From: Rhizomys pruinosus
Taxonomy: Eukaryota > Chordata > Mammalia > Rodentia > Spalacidae
Assembly: GCA_009823505.1 (NCBI GenBank)
Contig: VZQC01005922.1
Span: 219,747-283,746, forward strand
DNA length: 64,000 bases
Direction: 5' to 3'
This document shows, piece by piece, positions 11,365 through 21,916 of the stretch. Position 1 is the stretch's first letter. The number at the start of each line of letters is the position of its first letter. A program made the translations under genes and the position numbers. The notes beneath the pieces were generated by a model. That model was not told the origin of the DNA. It worked only from the letters and a program-made list of their open reading frames with translations, and ran no database searches.

Positions 11365-11610
11365 TTTTCTCATTGCTGTGACAAAAGCAAATTAAGGAAA
11401 AATGGTTTATTTTGACTCAGTCCAGGGGGACTAGTCCAAGATGAAGGTGTCTGCATCCAGTGTGAGTCTTCCTCCTGGGCCTTACACAGTAGAAGGCAGG
11501 AGAGCCAGACAGAAGGAATGTCGGGTCCTCATGTCTGTGACGGTGGGGAAATCATGGAGGTGGCTGGTCACCTCGCATCTGCAGTGAGGTAGCAGGGTGA
11601 TAAATGCTGG
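11365..11610. repeat. LTR-like repeat, second copy of the 9862 family
   Basis: Begins with 'cattgctgtgacaaaagc' and 'tggtttattttgactca', the complement of the AATAAA end of this family, then 'tccaagatgaaggtgtctgc', which matches 9888 onward. The two halves lie in opposite orientation, as if the copy were rearranged. Confidence 0.45.
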
Positions 11611-11721
11611 TGCTCAGCTAGGGTTAGATAGTGAGACCATGTAAGAAACAAAGACAAAGAAGATAGGTGGTGACTTCCTAACACAGACAATGGCCATAGC
11701 TAAGGTAAGAAATGAGCAGGA

Positions 11722-11995
11722 GTAGGGCCAGCAGGGTGACCAGGCAAGAAAAGGGCTTTCTGTTTGAGACTAGCAGCCCGAGTTCAATCCCTCAAACCCC
11801 TATGAAGGTCAGCAAGAAAGCTCAGCATTTAAAGTGCTTGCCCACAAGCCCGAGGACCTGAGTTCAATCTCCAGATTCATATAAGGGTAGTAGAGGACAG
11901 ACTCCTCGAAGTTGCGCTCTGACTGTCATAGTCATGTGCCCCCCCCCACCATGGACACACTAATAAACAATGGTAGTGGGAAAAAAGAAAAATAA
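11722..11995 (+). mobile_element. B3-like SINE pieces
   Basis: 11800-11990 reads as a sense B3: 'agcaagaaagctcagc', 'gaggacctgagttcaatc' B-box region, then a worn body and a C-run. 11722-11800 holds another worn SINE head with 'agttcaatccc'. Confidence 0.6.
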
Positions 11996-12015
11996 ATAAA
12001 AAATAAAAAACAGTG

Positions 12016-12240
12016 GTAGGGGCTGGAGAAATAGCTAAGGAGTTAACAAGCACTTGCTGCCTTACACAGGAACCCAATTGTGTTCCCAGCACCCACATAG
12101 CAGCTAAACACCCTCTATAACTCCAGTTCCAAGAGATCTTGAGGTCCTCTTCAGGCCTCCATGTGTATTGCACACAAGTTGTGTACATACATACATACAG
12201 ACAAAACAATCATACTCATCAAATAAAAATAAAATTAATT
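12016..12240 (+). mobile_element. B2 SINE, older type
   Basis: GGGGCTGGAGAAATAGCTAAGG head, 'gttcccagcacccacatag', (CATA)n and an A-rich tail. No 17 bp duplication. Confidence 0.85.
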
Positions 12241-12244
12241 AAGG

Positions 12245-12800
12245 GACTAGAGAGATTGCTCAGTGGTTAGCAGCACTGGCTGTTTTTGCATAGGTCCTGT
12301 GCTGGATAGCTTTAGTGTCAACTTGACACACCTGGGTTGAGGGAGCCTCAATTGCGGAATTGGCTCCATTAGAGTGGCCTGTGGCCACGTCTGTGGAGTA
12401 TTATCTTGATTGTTGAGCAATGTGGGAGGGCCCAGCCCACTATGGGTGGTGCCACCCTGGGCAGGTTGTTGTGTACTGTATAAGAGGTCAGGCTGGGCAC
12501 AGGCCAAGGTAGCAAGCCAGTGAACAGCATTCCTCCATGGCTTGTGCTTCAGCTCCTGCCTCCAGGTTCCTGCCCTGAGTTCTTGCCTTGGGCTCCCTGA
12601 GTGAGAACTGTGACCCAGGATATGTAAGCTGAATAAACCCTTTCCTCCCCAAGTTGGTGTTGGTCAGAGTGTTTTGTCACAGCAATATAAGACAAACTAG
12701 AACAGGTCCCAAGTTCAGTTTCCGGCATCCACATAGCTGTTAGCAACCATGTGTAATGTCAGTTACAAAAGATGCAACAGAAAGAGACTGGTCTCAGGCT
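12245..12800 (+). mobile_element. B2-type SINE split by an LTR
   Basis: The head (12245-12297, 'ctagagagattgctcagtgg') and body (12705-12800, 'caagttcagtttccggcatc') are separated by a 407 bp LTR-like insertion. Joining them in order gives a colinear B2 5' half. Confidence 0.8.
12298..12704 (+). mobile_element. Solo LTR-like repeat, 407 bp, copy 2
   Basis: Starts TGTGCTGGATAG, ends CTAGAACA (TG...CA borders), with a 'ctgtataagag' TATA-like motif near 12476 and AATAAA at 12632-12637. A 5 bp duplication GGTCC flanks it (12293-12297 and 12705-12709), as expected for a retroviral-type solo LTR. I do not assign the family name. Confidence 0.75.
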
Positions 12801-12862
12801 GGTAGAACGTAGGATATCACATGCCTGGCTATTGGAGCAACTTCACATGCAGGCCATTGCAC

Positions 12863-12865
<3 letters not shown>

Positions 12866-12931
<66 letters not shown>

Positions 12932-12968
12932 CATAGATAGGTCATAGATAATTGATAGATCATAGATA

Positions 12969-13010
<42 letters not shown>

Positions 13011-13052
13011 GATGGATAGATAAGATAGATACATAGATAGATGATAAATCAT
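12866..13052 (+). repeat. (GATA)n microsatellite
   Basis: About 190 bp of GATA units with scattered variants (catagata, gatggata). Confidence 0.97.
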
Positions 13053-13064
13053 AGATGGATCATG

Positions 13065-13065
<1 letters not shown>

Positions 13066-13112
<47 letters not shown>
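13066..13112 (+). repeat. (GA)n microsatellite
   Basis: Follows directly after the GATA tract, forming a compound microsatellite ending at a B1 fragment. Confidence 0.95.
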
Positions 13113-13113
<1 letters not shown>

Positions 13114-13116
<3 letters not shown>

Positions 13117-13182
13117 AGATCTACTTGCCTCTACCTCCCAAGTGCTGGGATTAAAAGCATGTGCCACCGTGCCCAACCAAGC
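13114..13182 (-). mobile_element. B1 SINE fragment
   Basis: 'cctctacctcccaagtgctg' and 'gggattaaaagcatgtgcca' are the complement of the B1 5' end. The 3' side is replaced by the (GA)n tract. Confidence 0.9.
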
Positions 13183-13465
13183 AGGGGCTTTATATAACTG
13201 CTGATTCTTGGGTCTGTCCAAAAACCTTAACCCACACAAAAGCAAACTTCTACTCTGCTAACAAATTTGGGGAAGGTCTACACAAGACTGAAGCCAGTGC
13301 CCAGAGGATAAGACGTTCCAGGGAGAATATACAAACCTACAGGACTGAACTGGCTTCTGTGCAGGCAGCAAACACACAAGGAACCATGCTGGGGGCATTC
13401 TATTAGTGCAGTGGCAGTGGACAGAAAGGGCCCCAGTGGGAATTCGGGTCTGAGTTTGAAGAATT

Positions 13466-15142
13466 ACACGTATTCTATCATCTTGTTTATGTCATGGGAG
13501 ATTTCTCTTTCTCTTTCACTATAATTGACACTTTTGCTAGGTATAGTAACCTGGGTTGGCATCTATAGTCGTTTAGCACTGGGAATACTTTGGTCCATGT
13601 TCTTCTTGCTTTTATAGTTTGTGCTGAAAAGTTGGCTGAATTCTGATGGGTTTCCCCTTATATGTAACTTGTTTTTCTCTTGTGGCTTTCAGAATTTTAT
13701 CTTTGTTTTCGGTGTCTCCCGTTTTAACTATGATATGGCCTGGGGAGTCCCTTTTCTGATCTTGTCTATTTGTTGTTCTATGTGCTTATTGTATTTGTAT
13801 GGGTTTGTCTTTTTTTTTTTAGTTTGGGGAAATTTTCATCTATTATTCTGTTGAAGATCTGATCAATACCATTGCCTTGGGATTCTTCTCCTCCCTCTAT
13901 CTCTATGATGTTGAGATTTGATCTTTTCCTAGTGTCCCACATTTCCTGGTTGATCTATTCTTGTGTATTTTTAAATATTTCATAATATTTTCTTGAGCTT
14001 TTTAGTCATTCTTTGTTATTTTCCATGTCTGATATTCTGCTTCCTCCATTCTTCTTCTGAGGCTTTTTCCCCATCTTTCCTTCTGGATGGAAAACCAACC
14101 CTTCAGAGAATACTTGAAGCAATTCAAAGGACAGAGGAGAGGAGCAACTATCCCCAGGCACCTAGAAAGAGAAGCATAAAAGCATAATTGCAGAAGTAGA
14201 AACCTAGACCAAAAATGCAAATGGATAATAAGGTGAAAGAAAGCAACACACACCACTCAATTATAACCTTAAATATTAATGGTCTAAACTCCCCAATCAA
14301 AAGACAGAGACTGGGAGAATGGATTAGGAAACAGAGCCCATCTGTATGCTGTCTATAAGAAACCCATCTCACCCTAAAGGATAAGCACAAACTTAAGGTG
14401 AAAGGATGGGAAAAAAAAGATTCCAAGCAAATGGTACCAAAAAGCAAGCAGGGATTGCTATTCTAATATCAGACAAAATAGACTTCAAAGTAAATTAATC
14501 AGAAGAGACAAAGATGGCCATTACATCTTTATGAAAGGAACAGTTGACCATGAAGTTTCACAAACATGAATAGATGCAACAATCTCTGGTGCACTGAACT
14601 TTATAAACACAATTCTCCAGGACCACAAGGCACAGATTAATCCCAGCATACTCATAGTAGGGGACTTCAATACCACACTGAGCCCTTTGGACAAGTCAAT
14701 CAGACAAATAAACAGAGGGACATCTGAACTGAACAATACAATATACCAAATGGACCTCATAGACATCTACTGAATATTACTCCCAAACACCAGAGAATAT
14801 ACTTTCTACTCAGTACCCCACAGAACATTCTCCAAAATTGACCACCTACTGGGACACAGAAAAAAACCTTAACAAATACAAAAAGATTTTATAAAATGTT
14901 TCATGCATTCTATCAGACCACAGTGCAAGAAAGCTCAATATCAAAACCAGGATTAGCTCTACTGTCTACAAGAACACATGGAGACTAAACAACACATTCC
15001 TGAATAATGAATGGGTCAAGGAAGAAATAAAGAGAGAAATAAGGGCATTCCTGCAACTAAATGAAAATGACAATACAACAGGACAAAACCTATGGGATAC
15101 TTTAAAAACAGTCTTAAGAGGGAAAGTTTATAGCCTTGGGTG
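13466..15142 (+). mobile_element. L1 with 5' inversion (twin priming)
   Basis: 13466-14086 is antisense ORF1 (coiled coil to the MKEYM segment) and 14087-15142 is sense, beginning at the very next ORF1 codons (KPTLQRIL...), then ORF2. The two blocks abut in element coordinates, with the upstream part inverted, which is the hallmark of twin priming. The element stops at the border of an ERV-like LTR at 15143; its 3' end was not found. Confidence 0.92.
14223..15142 (+). pseudogene. L1 ORF2 endonuclease-region fragment
   Basis: The fragment begins ATGGATAATAAGG, the ORF2 start of this lineage, and codes in broken frames for the N-terminal apurinic-type endonuclease that nicks the target during insertion. 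Near the start is the ITLNINGLNSP-like strand, then a CCL-QETHL-like active-site segment. Stops (including one shortly after the DLIDIY segment near 14770) and frameshifts interrupt it. The sequence ends at GCCTTGGGTG, before the reverse-transcriptase domain. Non-functional. Confidence 0.85.
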
Positions 15143-15392
15143 TGGGGTGTCCCATTTATTCCCTGGATGATCCATGGGGAAAACACACCCAGGAAAGCAC
15201 ACTACATGGACACATGTTAAGGTCCAAATACAGAGAGAGATTTATTCCAAAATGTCTGGTTATATAGACAGCATGACTCAACTCCCAGGGCCAAATCCTA
15301 AACATTTTCATCACTACATCACACCCCATGGGTGTGGCCAGGGAGGTCCCATTGGTTTAGAATGCTACCCATCTTAACTAAATTTTCCCACA
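15143..15392 (-). mobile_element. ERV-like LTR, 250 bp
   Basis: Read on the minus strand it begins TGTGGGAAAATTT and ends GGGACACCCCA, giving TG...CA borders with a short inverted repeat. It has a 'ctatataacc' TATA-type box and GGAATAAATCTCTC as the poly(A) signal followed by a CT-rich tract. Immediately upstream on the same strand lies a purine tract (AAAGGGCGAGA), placed as a polypurine tract should be next to a 3' LTR. An LTR retroelement is therefore well supported; its class is not. Confidence 0.8.
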
Positions 15393-17237
15393 TCTCGCCC
15401 TTTAAATTTTTTTTATTTTTCTGAGAGGCAGGGAGCCAATGGGAGAGGCTAACAACACAAAGGAACCTGAATTTTGAATAGCCAGCTGCTCAAGCCTGTT
15501 TTGCATGCCAGGCAATGGAGGGCAGGTCAGACCTGAAACTTTATTTTCATAGTAAGGCCAATTAATATCCAAAAAAACCAACCATGAAGTGAACCAATTG
15601 TCAAGCATAAGCAATGAATGTAAGTAATATTCATGTAAAACCAATTGCAAGTATCTATGTCCGAATTTTGAACAATCCAAGGTTCCCATAGTCCAATTGC
15701 AGAAGCTTGTATGCACAAGCATGTTGATCAAATAAGAGTCCAGTCTATATTGCTGTAGTCTCACAATTTGCCCCAGTCTCTGCAACCCTTACACTCCATC
15801 ATACCCCCTCTTCTGCAGGTTGTTCCCTAGGCTTTGGGAGAGCAGCACAAATGAGCAAGAAGCAAAACAGTCTTCTTTCTCTGGAGATGTCATTTTGGAC
15901 TCTAGTCCATTCAGGTTGTTTCCCTTCATGGGTTGACAGTTTATCCAGGGGTGTGTTTTTAATCCTACTAACAAAGCACAAGCAATTAGATGTACAGGCA
16001 TTTAAACGGTACTAATTATTATGGCAAGCTAAGTGGTGGGCATAGACACACATGTTTGGATGGTATGCTAATTCATGAACTATGGCTTTTCTGTAAAGGA
16101 TAACAAGGTCTTACTGTGGATTATAATAGCTCCTAACCACTAGAGGACATAAACTTATGGCATCAGCCGTGAATTATTCCTCCAAGGAGAGAGCTAATTA
16201 CCAATTAGATTTGGGATATATGGACATTTGGCTGCCACTGGCTGTGCAATATCTCCAGGCAGTTGAGGTGTAGTTGATACTGACGGAGGAGTCTTGCTTG
16301 ACTCAAGGAGACCAATATTTTGCTTCATTGCTTTGTAGCCTTTGGCAACACTCTCTGGCATTCAAGAGGCCGACTGTACCCTTCAAGTGTGGTCTCAATG
16401 CATCTTTCCCATGCTTCCAGGACTTCAGCAATAGGGCCTAACTGCTGTTCTTTCAGGTATACCAGTTTGTAGGCAAAGGGCCTTTATCTTTTGGGGCCTT
16501 GGATCCCCTAGCCAACCTCTCCTTGGCAGAATAATCCATTGCTGATATCAAAGCTCTCCTGTATTAATATATATTGCTTAATTACACAGCTTATAAAGAC
16601 TTTACTCTTATATTTGACTCTGAATAGACAATTATCCTTTCACAGTTCCTATGTCTATCAGTCAATTAAAGAAAGTAGTTATACCTGTTTTATAAGAAAT
16701 TACCACTATAACAGTCAGCTCTAATTTACAGTTAGGGAATGACTTCATTACAATCATGTTTTTCTTTTTCCTATAAAAGGGAGAGGTAGGAAGGTTTCTT
16801 GGCATCTGGAAGGTAAACTTCATTAGGGCACATTATAAATAGTTATCCCAAATATAATTCAGAGAAATTATTGGTGTCTGTGACTCAGGCAGTCTGAGGT
16901 TCCTCTTCCTTTCAATGTTCAGATGGGCCAGTCTCTCTGCTGGCATTTCCTGGTCCATCCTGCACAGCCAAAAGTTCTACATTTTCAGTCATTTAGGTTG
17001 GTGTTTTTAACTGTGGGAACATGCAAATCTCCTCCCATTGTTAGATTCAAGATCTCAAAATTGAAAATTAATCAAAAGGTTTGGAATGCAGAGTTTTCCA
17101 TTTGTATCCCAGAGGTAGTACTCCACCACCTCCCTCTTTTTGTTTTCTTTAATTTTTATAATTTGACCTATAGATATCTAAGTTGTATTACACATACCTG
17201 TAAACAGGAACCAAAGCATAAGTTTTCATCAAATTCA
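15393..17237 (-). mobile_element. ERV-like internal region, antisense
   Basis: This follows the LTR and its polypurine tract, so it should be the 3' internal part of a retroviral element, which in retroviruses is the env end. Frames up to 127 codons (15402-15785, minus) exist, but I recognise no envelope motif, so the coding identity is open. 15660-16640 is homologous to 20620-21600 on the plus strand, and 16620-16810 to 24830-24960. A younger L1 interrupts it at 17238. Many stops; inactive. Confidence 0.6.
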
Positions 17238-17239
17238 GA

Positions 17240-17880
17240 GATCTCCCAAGACCACCTGAAGCATAGGTAAGAGCAGGGAGCTTCAGCCAGGTGGATTGTT
17301 TGATTGGATTAAGTTGACTTTGTTGATCTTTGGCCAGATTGGCTGGTGTTGTTGTGGGGGCAGAGTTATCATCCCAGCTGGTATAAAAGGTGGGTTTGTG
17401 TGAGTCTTGAGATCAGAGATCTCCCAAGACCACCTGAACCATAGGTAAGAGCTGGGTGCTTCAGCCAGGTAGATTGTTTGATTGGATTTTGTTGACTTTG
17501 TTGATATTTGGCCTGATTGGCTGGTGTGGCTGTGGGGGCGGAGTTATCCTCCCACCTGGCATAAAAGGTGGGTTTGTGTAAGTCTTGAGACTGGAGATCT
17601 CCCAAGGCCACCTGAGGCATAGGTACTGGGGCAGAGGCTAAAGAGCATGCCCCCCTCCTGCCAACTTGGATTACCAAAGGAAGGAGTGTCCAAGTGGATT
17701 CTTTGGAGAACTTTCAGAACAGAAAGGGAATAGTGAGTTGGACTTCCAATAGAAAGGCTAGAGTTTAGAGAAGTCAACACTTCATAAGCAAGGGATAAAG
17801 GAAAAAAACAAATCAATCAAACAAACAAGGGAGGCATCTGAAGGAGGCAAGCAAAGCAAGCCTTCAACACAGTAAAGAGG
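17240..17880 (+). promoter_or_regulatory. L1 5'UTR with two 178-bp tandem promoter monomers
   Basis: GATCTCCCAAG recurs at 17240, 17418 and 17596, a period of 178 bp. Each of the two full units carries a TATA-like GTATAAAAGG or GCATAAAAGG (17381 and 17559), also 178 bp apart, and GGATT/TGATTGG CCAAT-like boxes. Tandem 5' monomers acting as pol II promoters are established for murine L1. A non-monomeric linker follows up to ORF1. Confidence 0.88.
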
Positions 17881-17883
17881 CAT

Positions 17884-19286
17884 TTGGGATTCACATTGGA
17901 ATACAGGCAAGGAGAAGCCCATATGCCAGGGACACGAAGAAGAGATAACATGAGAAAGGTGCAGGATAATCCCACACCAAGCTCTACCAACGCTGTGGAA
18001 GATTCATACACTGAGATCCCCCTGGGTATGGCGCAGGACATAGATATTAGAAGTACAACTGTGAACATACTTAAAGAAGTACAAGATTATAAAGAGCAAA
18101 TCAAAGAATTAAGAAAAGAGAATGGGGCTGGAGTGATGGCCTAGTGGTTAAGAGTGCTGACTGCTCTTGCAGAGGACCCAGGTTTGATCCCCAGCACCCA
18201 CATGGTGGCTGAAAACCATCTTTAACTCCAGTTACAGGGGAATCCGATGCCCTCTTCTGACCTCCACAGCATTGCACGACACGGGTGCACAAATGTACAT
18301 GCAGACAGTACATTCATATGCATAGAAGAATAAATTTAAAAAAAAAGAAAAGAGAATGAAGAACTCAAGAAGGACCTGGTGAGAGAGAATGACAAACTCC
18401 AGAAGGAAGTGGAAACACTGAAAAGATCCCATGTTGAAAAGATCAGGAAACCAAGCAGCAAAGCAAAGAGCTGTAGAAAGAGATTGAGAAGCTCCAAAAG
18501 GAAGTGGAAATACTAAAGAAATCAGAAGAGGAAATGAAAAGGGAAATCAAACACTCATCCAATCAAGAGGAAATGATGGAAAAAGCCTCAGAAGCAGAAT
18601 GGAGGAAGCAGAACAAAGAATATCAGACCTGGAAGATAACACAGAACAACTAAAAACCTCAAGTAAAGATTATGAAAAATTTAAAAATACACAAAAGTGG
18701 AACAACCAGGAGCTGTGGGACACTATGAAAAGATCAAACCTCTGCATCATAGGAATTGAGGAAGGAGAAGAATCTCAAGATAATGGTATTGATCAAATCT
18801 TCAACAGAATAATAGGATGAAAACGTCCTCAAACAAAAAAACGACAAACCAATACAAATACAAGAAGCACATAGAACTCCAAACAGACAATATCAGAAAA
18901 GAAACTCTCCACGCCACATCATAGTTAAAATGCTAGACACCCAAAGCAAAGACAAAATCTTTAAAGCCACAAGAGAAAAACAACAAGTGACCTATAAGGG
19001 GAAACCTAACAGAATTACAACTGACTTCTCAGTGCAAAGTATGAAAGCAAGAAGAACTTTGAGCAAAGCATCTCCAGTGTTAAAGGACAATACATGTCAA
19101 CCTAGGTTACTATACCCAGGGAAAATGTCAATTATAGTTGAAGGAGAGAGAAAAATATTCCATGACATAAACAAGATGAAAGAATACATGTCCAGAAAAC
19201 CAACTCTTCAGAGAATACTTGAAGCAATTCAAAGGACAGAAGAAAGGAGCAACCATCCCCAGGCACCTAGAAAGAGAAATCAATAA
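17884..19286 (+). pseudogene. L1 ORF1, B2-interrupted
   Basis: ORF1 RNA-binding chaperone. The N-terminus has LEYRQGEAHMPGTRRRDNM, then a coiled-coil region rich in KELRKEN-type heptads, broken by the B2 at 18125-18344 and frameshifts up to about 18600. The C-terminal half (18930-19286) is open and contains the RRM/CTD zone with YKGKPNRITTDFS and IFHDINKMKEYM, ending RKRNQ and a stop, 41 bp before the ORF2 start. This overall order is standard for L1. Confidence 0.88.
18125..18344 (+). mobile_element. B2 SINE (intermediate type)
   Basis: A box 'tggcctagtggttaagagtg', B-box 'ggtttgatccccagc', 'cattgcacgacacgggtgca' body shared with the 17-bp subfamily, but without the 17 bp duplication. A 14 bp TSD AAGAAAAGAGAATG lies at 18111-18124 and 18345-18358. 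Confidence 0.95.
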
Positions 19287-20081
19287 AACCATAACTGCAG
19301 AAGTATAAACCTAAACCTAAACTGCAAATGGATAATAAGACAAAAGGAAGCAACACAAACCTATCAGTCATAACCTTAAATATTAATGAAATAAATTCCC
19401 CAATCAAGAGACATAGACTGGGAGATTGGATTAGGAAACAGAACCCATCAATATGCTATTTACAAGAAACAAATCTTACCTTCAAGGACAGACACCACCT
19501 TAAAGTGAAAGGATGGAAAAAAATATTCCAAGCAAAATGGTACCAAAAAGAAACCAGGTGTTTTATTTTAATATCAGACAAAATAATTTTCAAAGTAAAA
19601 GAATCAAGAAGACAAAGAAGGCATTACGGTTGTTATCAAAGGACATTCACCAAGAATTTTCACAATTTTTTTATCTGAGTGTCACACTAGAAGAAGATGT
19701 CACAATTATAATATATGCACTAAACTCTGGCACACCAAATTTATAAAGACATTCCTCCAGGACAAAAATCACAGACTAACCCCAGTACACAACTCTAGTG
19801 GGGGCCTTCAATACCCCATTGAGTCCCTTTGTACGATCAACATGACAAAGAAGAAACAGTGAGACATCTTAACTGAACAATTTGATACACCAAATGGACT
19901 CACAGACATCGACCGAATATTTCACCCCTAATACCAAGAATATGCAGTCTACTCAAAACCCCATGGAACATACTCCAAAATCGACCACATAAGGGACAAC
20001 AGGAAGAAAAACCTCCACAAAGACAAAGATTGAAATAATTTCATGCATTCCTATCAGACCACAGTGCAATAAAGCTCATAT

Positions 20082-20248
20082 TAGGCAGGGGGGGGGTGGC
20101 GCACTGCCTTTAAGAATCCTAGCATTTTGGAAGCCAAGACAGGCGGATCTCTGTGAGTTTCAAGGCCGGCCTGGTCTACGAGTGAGTTCCATCCAGGACA
20201 GCTGGGCTGACAAGGAGACACTGTCTCAAAAGACCAAAAAAAAAAAAG
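20082..20248 (+). mobile_element. B1 SINE
   Basis: Diverged B1 with a G-run near its start, 'ggatctctgtgagtttcaag', 'ggcctggtctacgagtgag' and CTGTCTCAAAAGACC plus poly(A). It lies in ORF2 of the long L1, with similar 'agctcatatta' and 'gactcaatatta' flanks. Confidence 0.9.
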
Positions 20249-20619
20249 ACTCAATATTAACACCAAGATAATCCTACTAGCTATAAAACACATGGAAGAC
20301 AAAAAAATAAACAACACACTCCTGAAGAAGGAATGGGTCAGATAATAATATAAAGAAAGAAATAAAGCATTCCGGGAACTGAATGGAACATGATAATACA
20401 ACACAACAATACCTATGGGATACCTTAAAAAGCAGTCCTTAAGAGGGAAAGTTTATAGCCTTGGGTGTCTACATTAGAAAACAGAAAGAGCACATATGAA
20501 CGATACGGACAACTGCAGCTAAAAGCACTCAAGAGGCAAAAACAGTTTGAAAATCCTAAACGTAACAGACAGGAAGAAATAGCAAAAAGTCATAGCAGAA
20601 ATGCGCAAGAAATAAAAAC

Positions 20620-21916
20620 GAGGTAATCTCTATAAAACCAGTAAAACTGCCTTCTAATTGACAATAGACATAAGAACTGTGAAAAAGGATTATTCTTTGG
20701 TCAGACCAAATATAATCTAACCTTAAGCTATGCACTTAAGCAAAATATATTAATAAGGAGCTCTGACATCAGACATGGATTATTCTACCAAGGAAGATTG
20801 TTGGCCAGGGAACTGAGGCCCCCCACAAAAGCTAAAGGCTCCTTGCCTCTAAACTGGGATACCTGCAAGAAGAGAGGCGATAAGAACTCCTCTGCCTAAG
20901 ACCGTGCGTTAACATGGAAAAGATCTATTGGAAGACACACAAATGCAAGGTGTACAGATGGCCTCTGGAAACACCAAGCAGTGTTACCAAAGCCACTAAA
21001 CCAATAAAGCAAAACACGGGTCTCCTTTGAGTCAAGCAAGAACTCACACGTCCAGCACACAGCTGACACCTCACACTGCCTGGAAATACCTAGTGGCAGC
21101 AGAGGCAGCCTATGCCTATATATCCCAAATCTAATGGCTATGGGCTTCTCGCCTTGGAGGAATGAGCCCATGGCTGATGCCACAAGCTGTACTCCTCTAC
21201 AGGTTAGGAAGATGTTATAAGCCACAGTAAGAGCCTGTCTATTTAACAGAAAAAATGTAATTCATGATTAACATACATATCCAAACATATGTGTCTATAC
21301 CAATGAACCTACCATAAGTATTAGTGCTGTTTAAAGTACCTATTATCTAATTGCTTGTGGCTTCATATGTGAATCAAAAGGTATCCTGGACAAACTGTCA
21401 CCCATGAATGAAACAGCCAGAATTGAACCAGAGTCCAAAGACACAGCTCCAGAGAGAGTGGGACTGAGTTTTGCTTCTCATCCACCTGTTGACCCTTTTC
21501 TCCCTAGGGAACAATCTGTTCTGAAATCCTCAGAGGGCATGGTAGAATGTGAGGGCTAGGATTGGGGTGAATGTTGAACTACAGCAATGGTAGTCTGGGA
21601 CACTCATTTGATCAACTGATTGAACATAAACCCCTCACCCCCGCTGGAAGTGGGGCTGTGGGGTGTTGGGCACACAGCCTGCAGATATGGTTTGCATGAA
21701 GGATGCTTGTACTCTGGATCATCACTTATGCGAAAAAATGAAAAAAAAAAACGAGAGAAGATGGCAGGACAGTATGGCAGAAAGATGATCTGGGATGGGG
21801 TGGGGGTGGGGGGAATGTAAAGGGAAATGTGCCTGAACTGAATTGGAAAATAATGTATGAAATGCACAAAGCATCAATAAAAATAAAAATAAATAAATAA
21901 ATAAAAATAAAAAAAG
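20620..21916 (+). mobile_element. Chimeric retro-insert: ERV-like segment plus L1-like 3' tail
   Basis: An insertion in ORF2 of the long L1, bounded by an 11 bp duplication GAAATAAAAAC (20609-20619 and 21917-21927) and ending in an A-rich AATAAA-repeat tail, so it was placed by L1 machinery. Its first kilobase (to about 21610) matches the complement of 15660-16640, the ERV-like internal region. Its last 190 bp (about 21730-21916) resembles the lineage's L1 3'UTR (GATGGGGTGGGGGTGGGG then 'aataatgtatgaaatg'). The part between is unassigned. No coding frame of note. Confidence 0.75.

Noticed and set aside
15402..15785. 127-codon minus frame as a retroviral envelope gene
   Set aside because: Its position next to the LTR fits, but no fusion peptide, CX6CC or other envelope hallmark was recognised, so only 'ERV-like internal region' is claimed.
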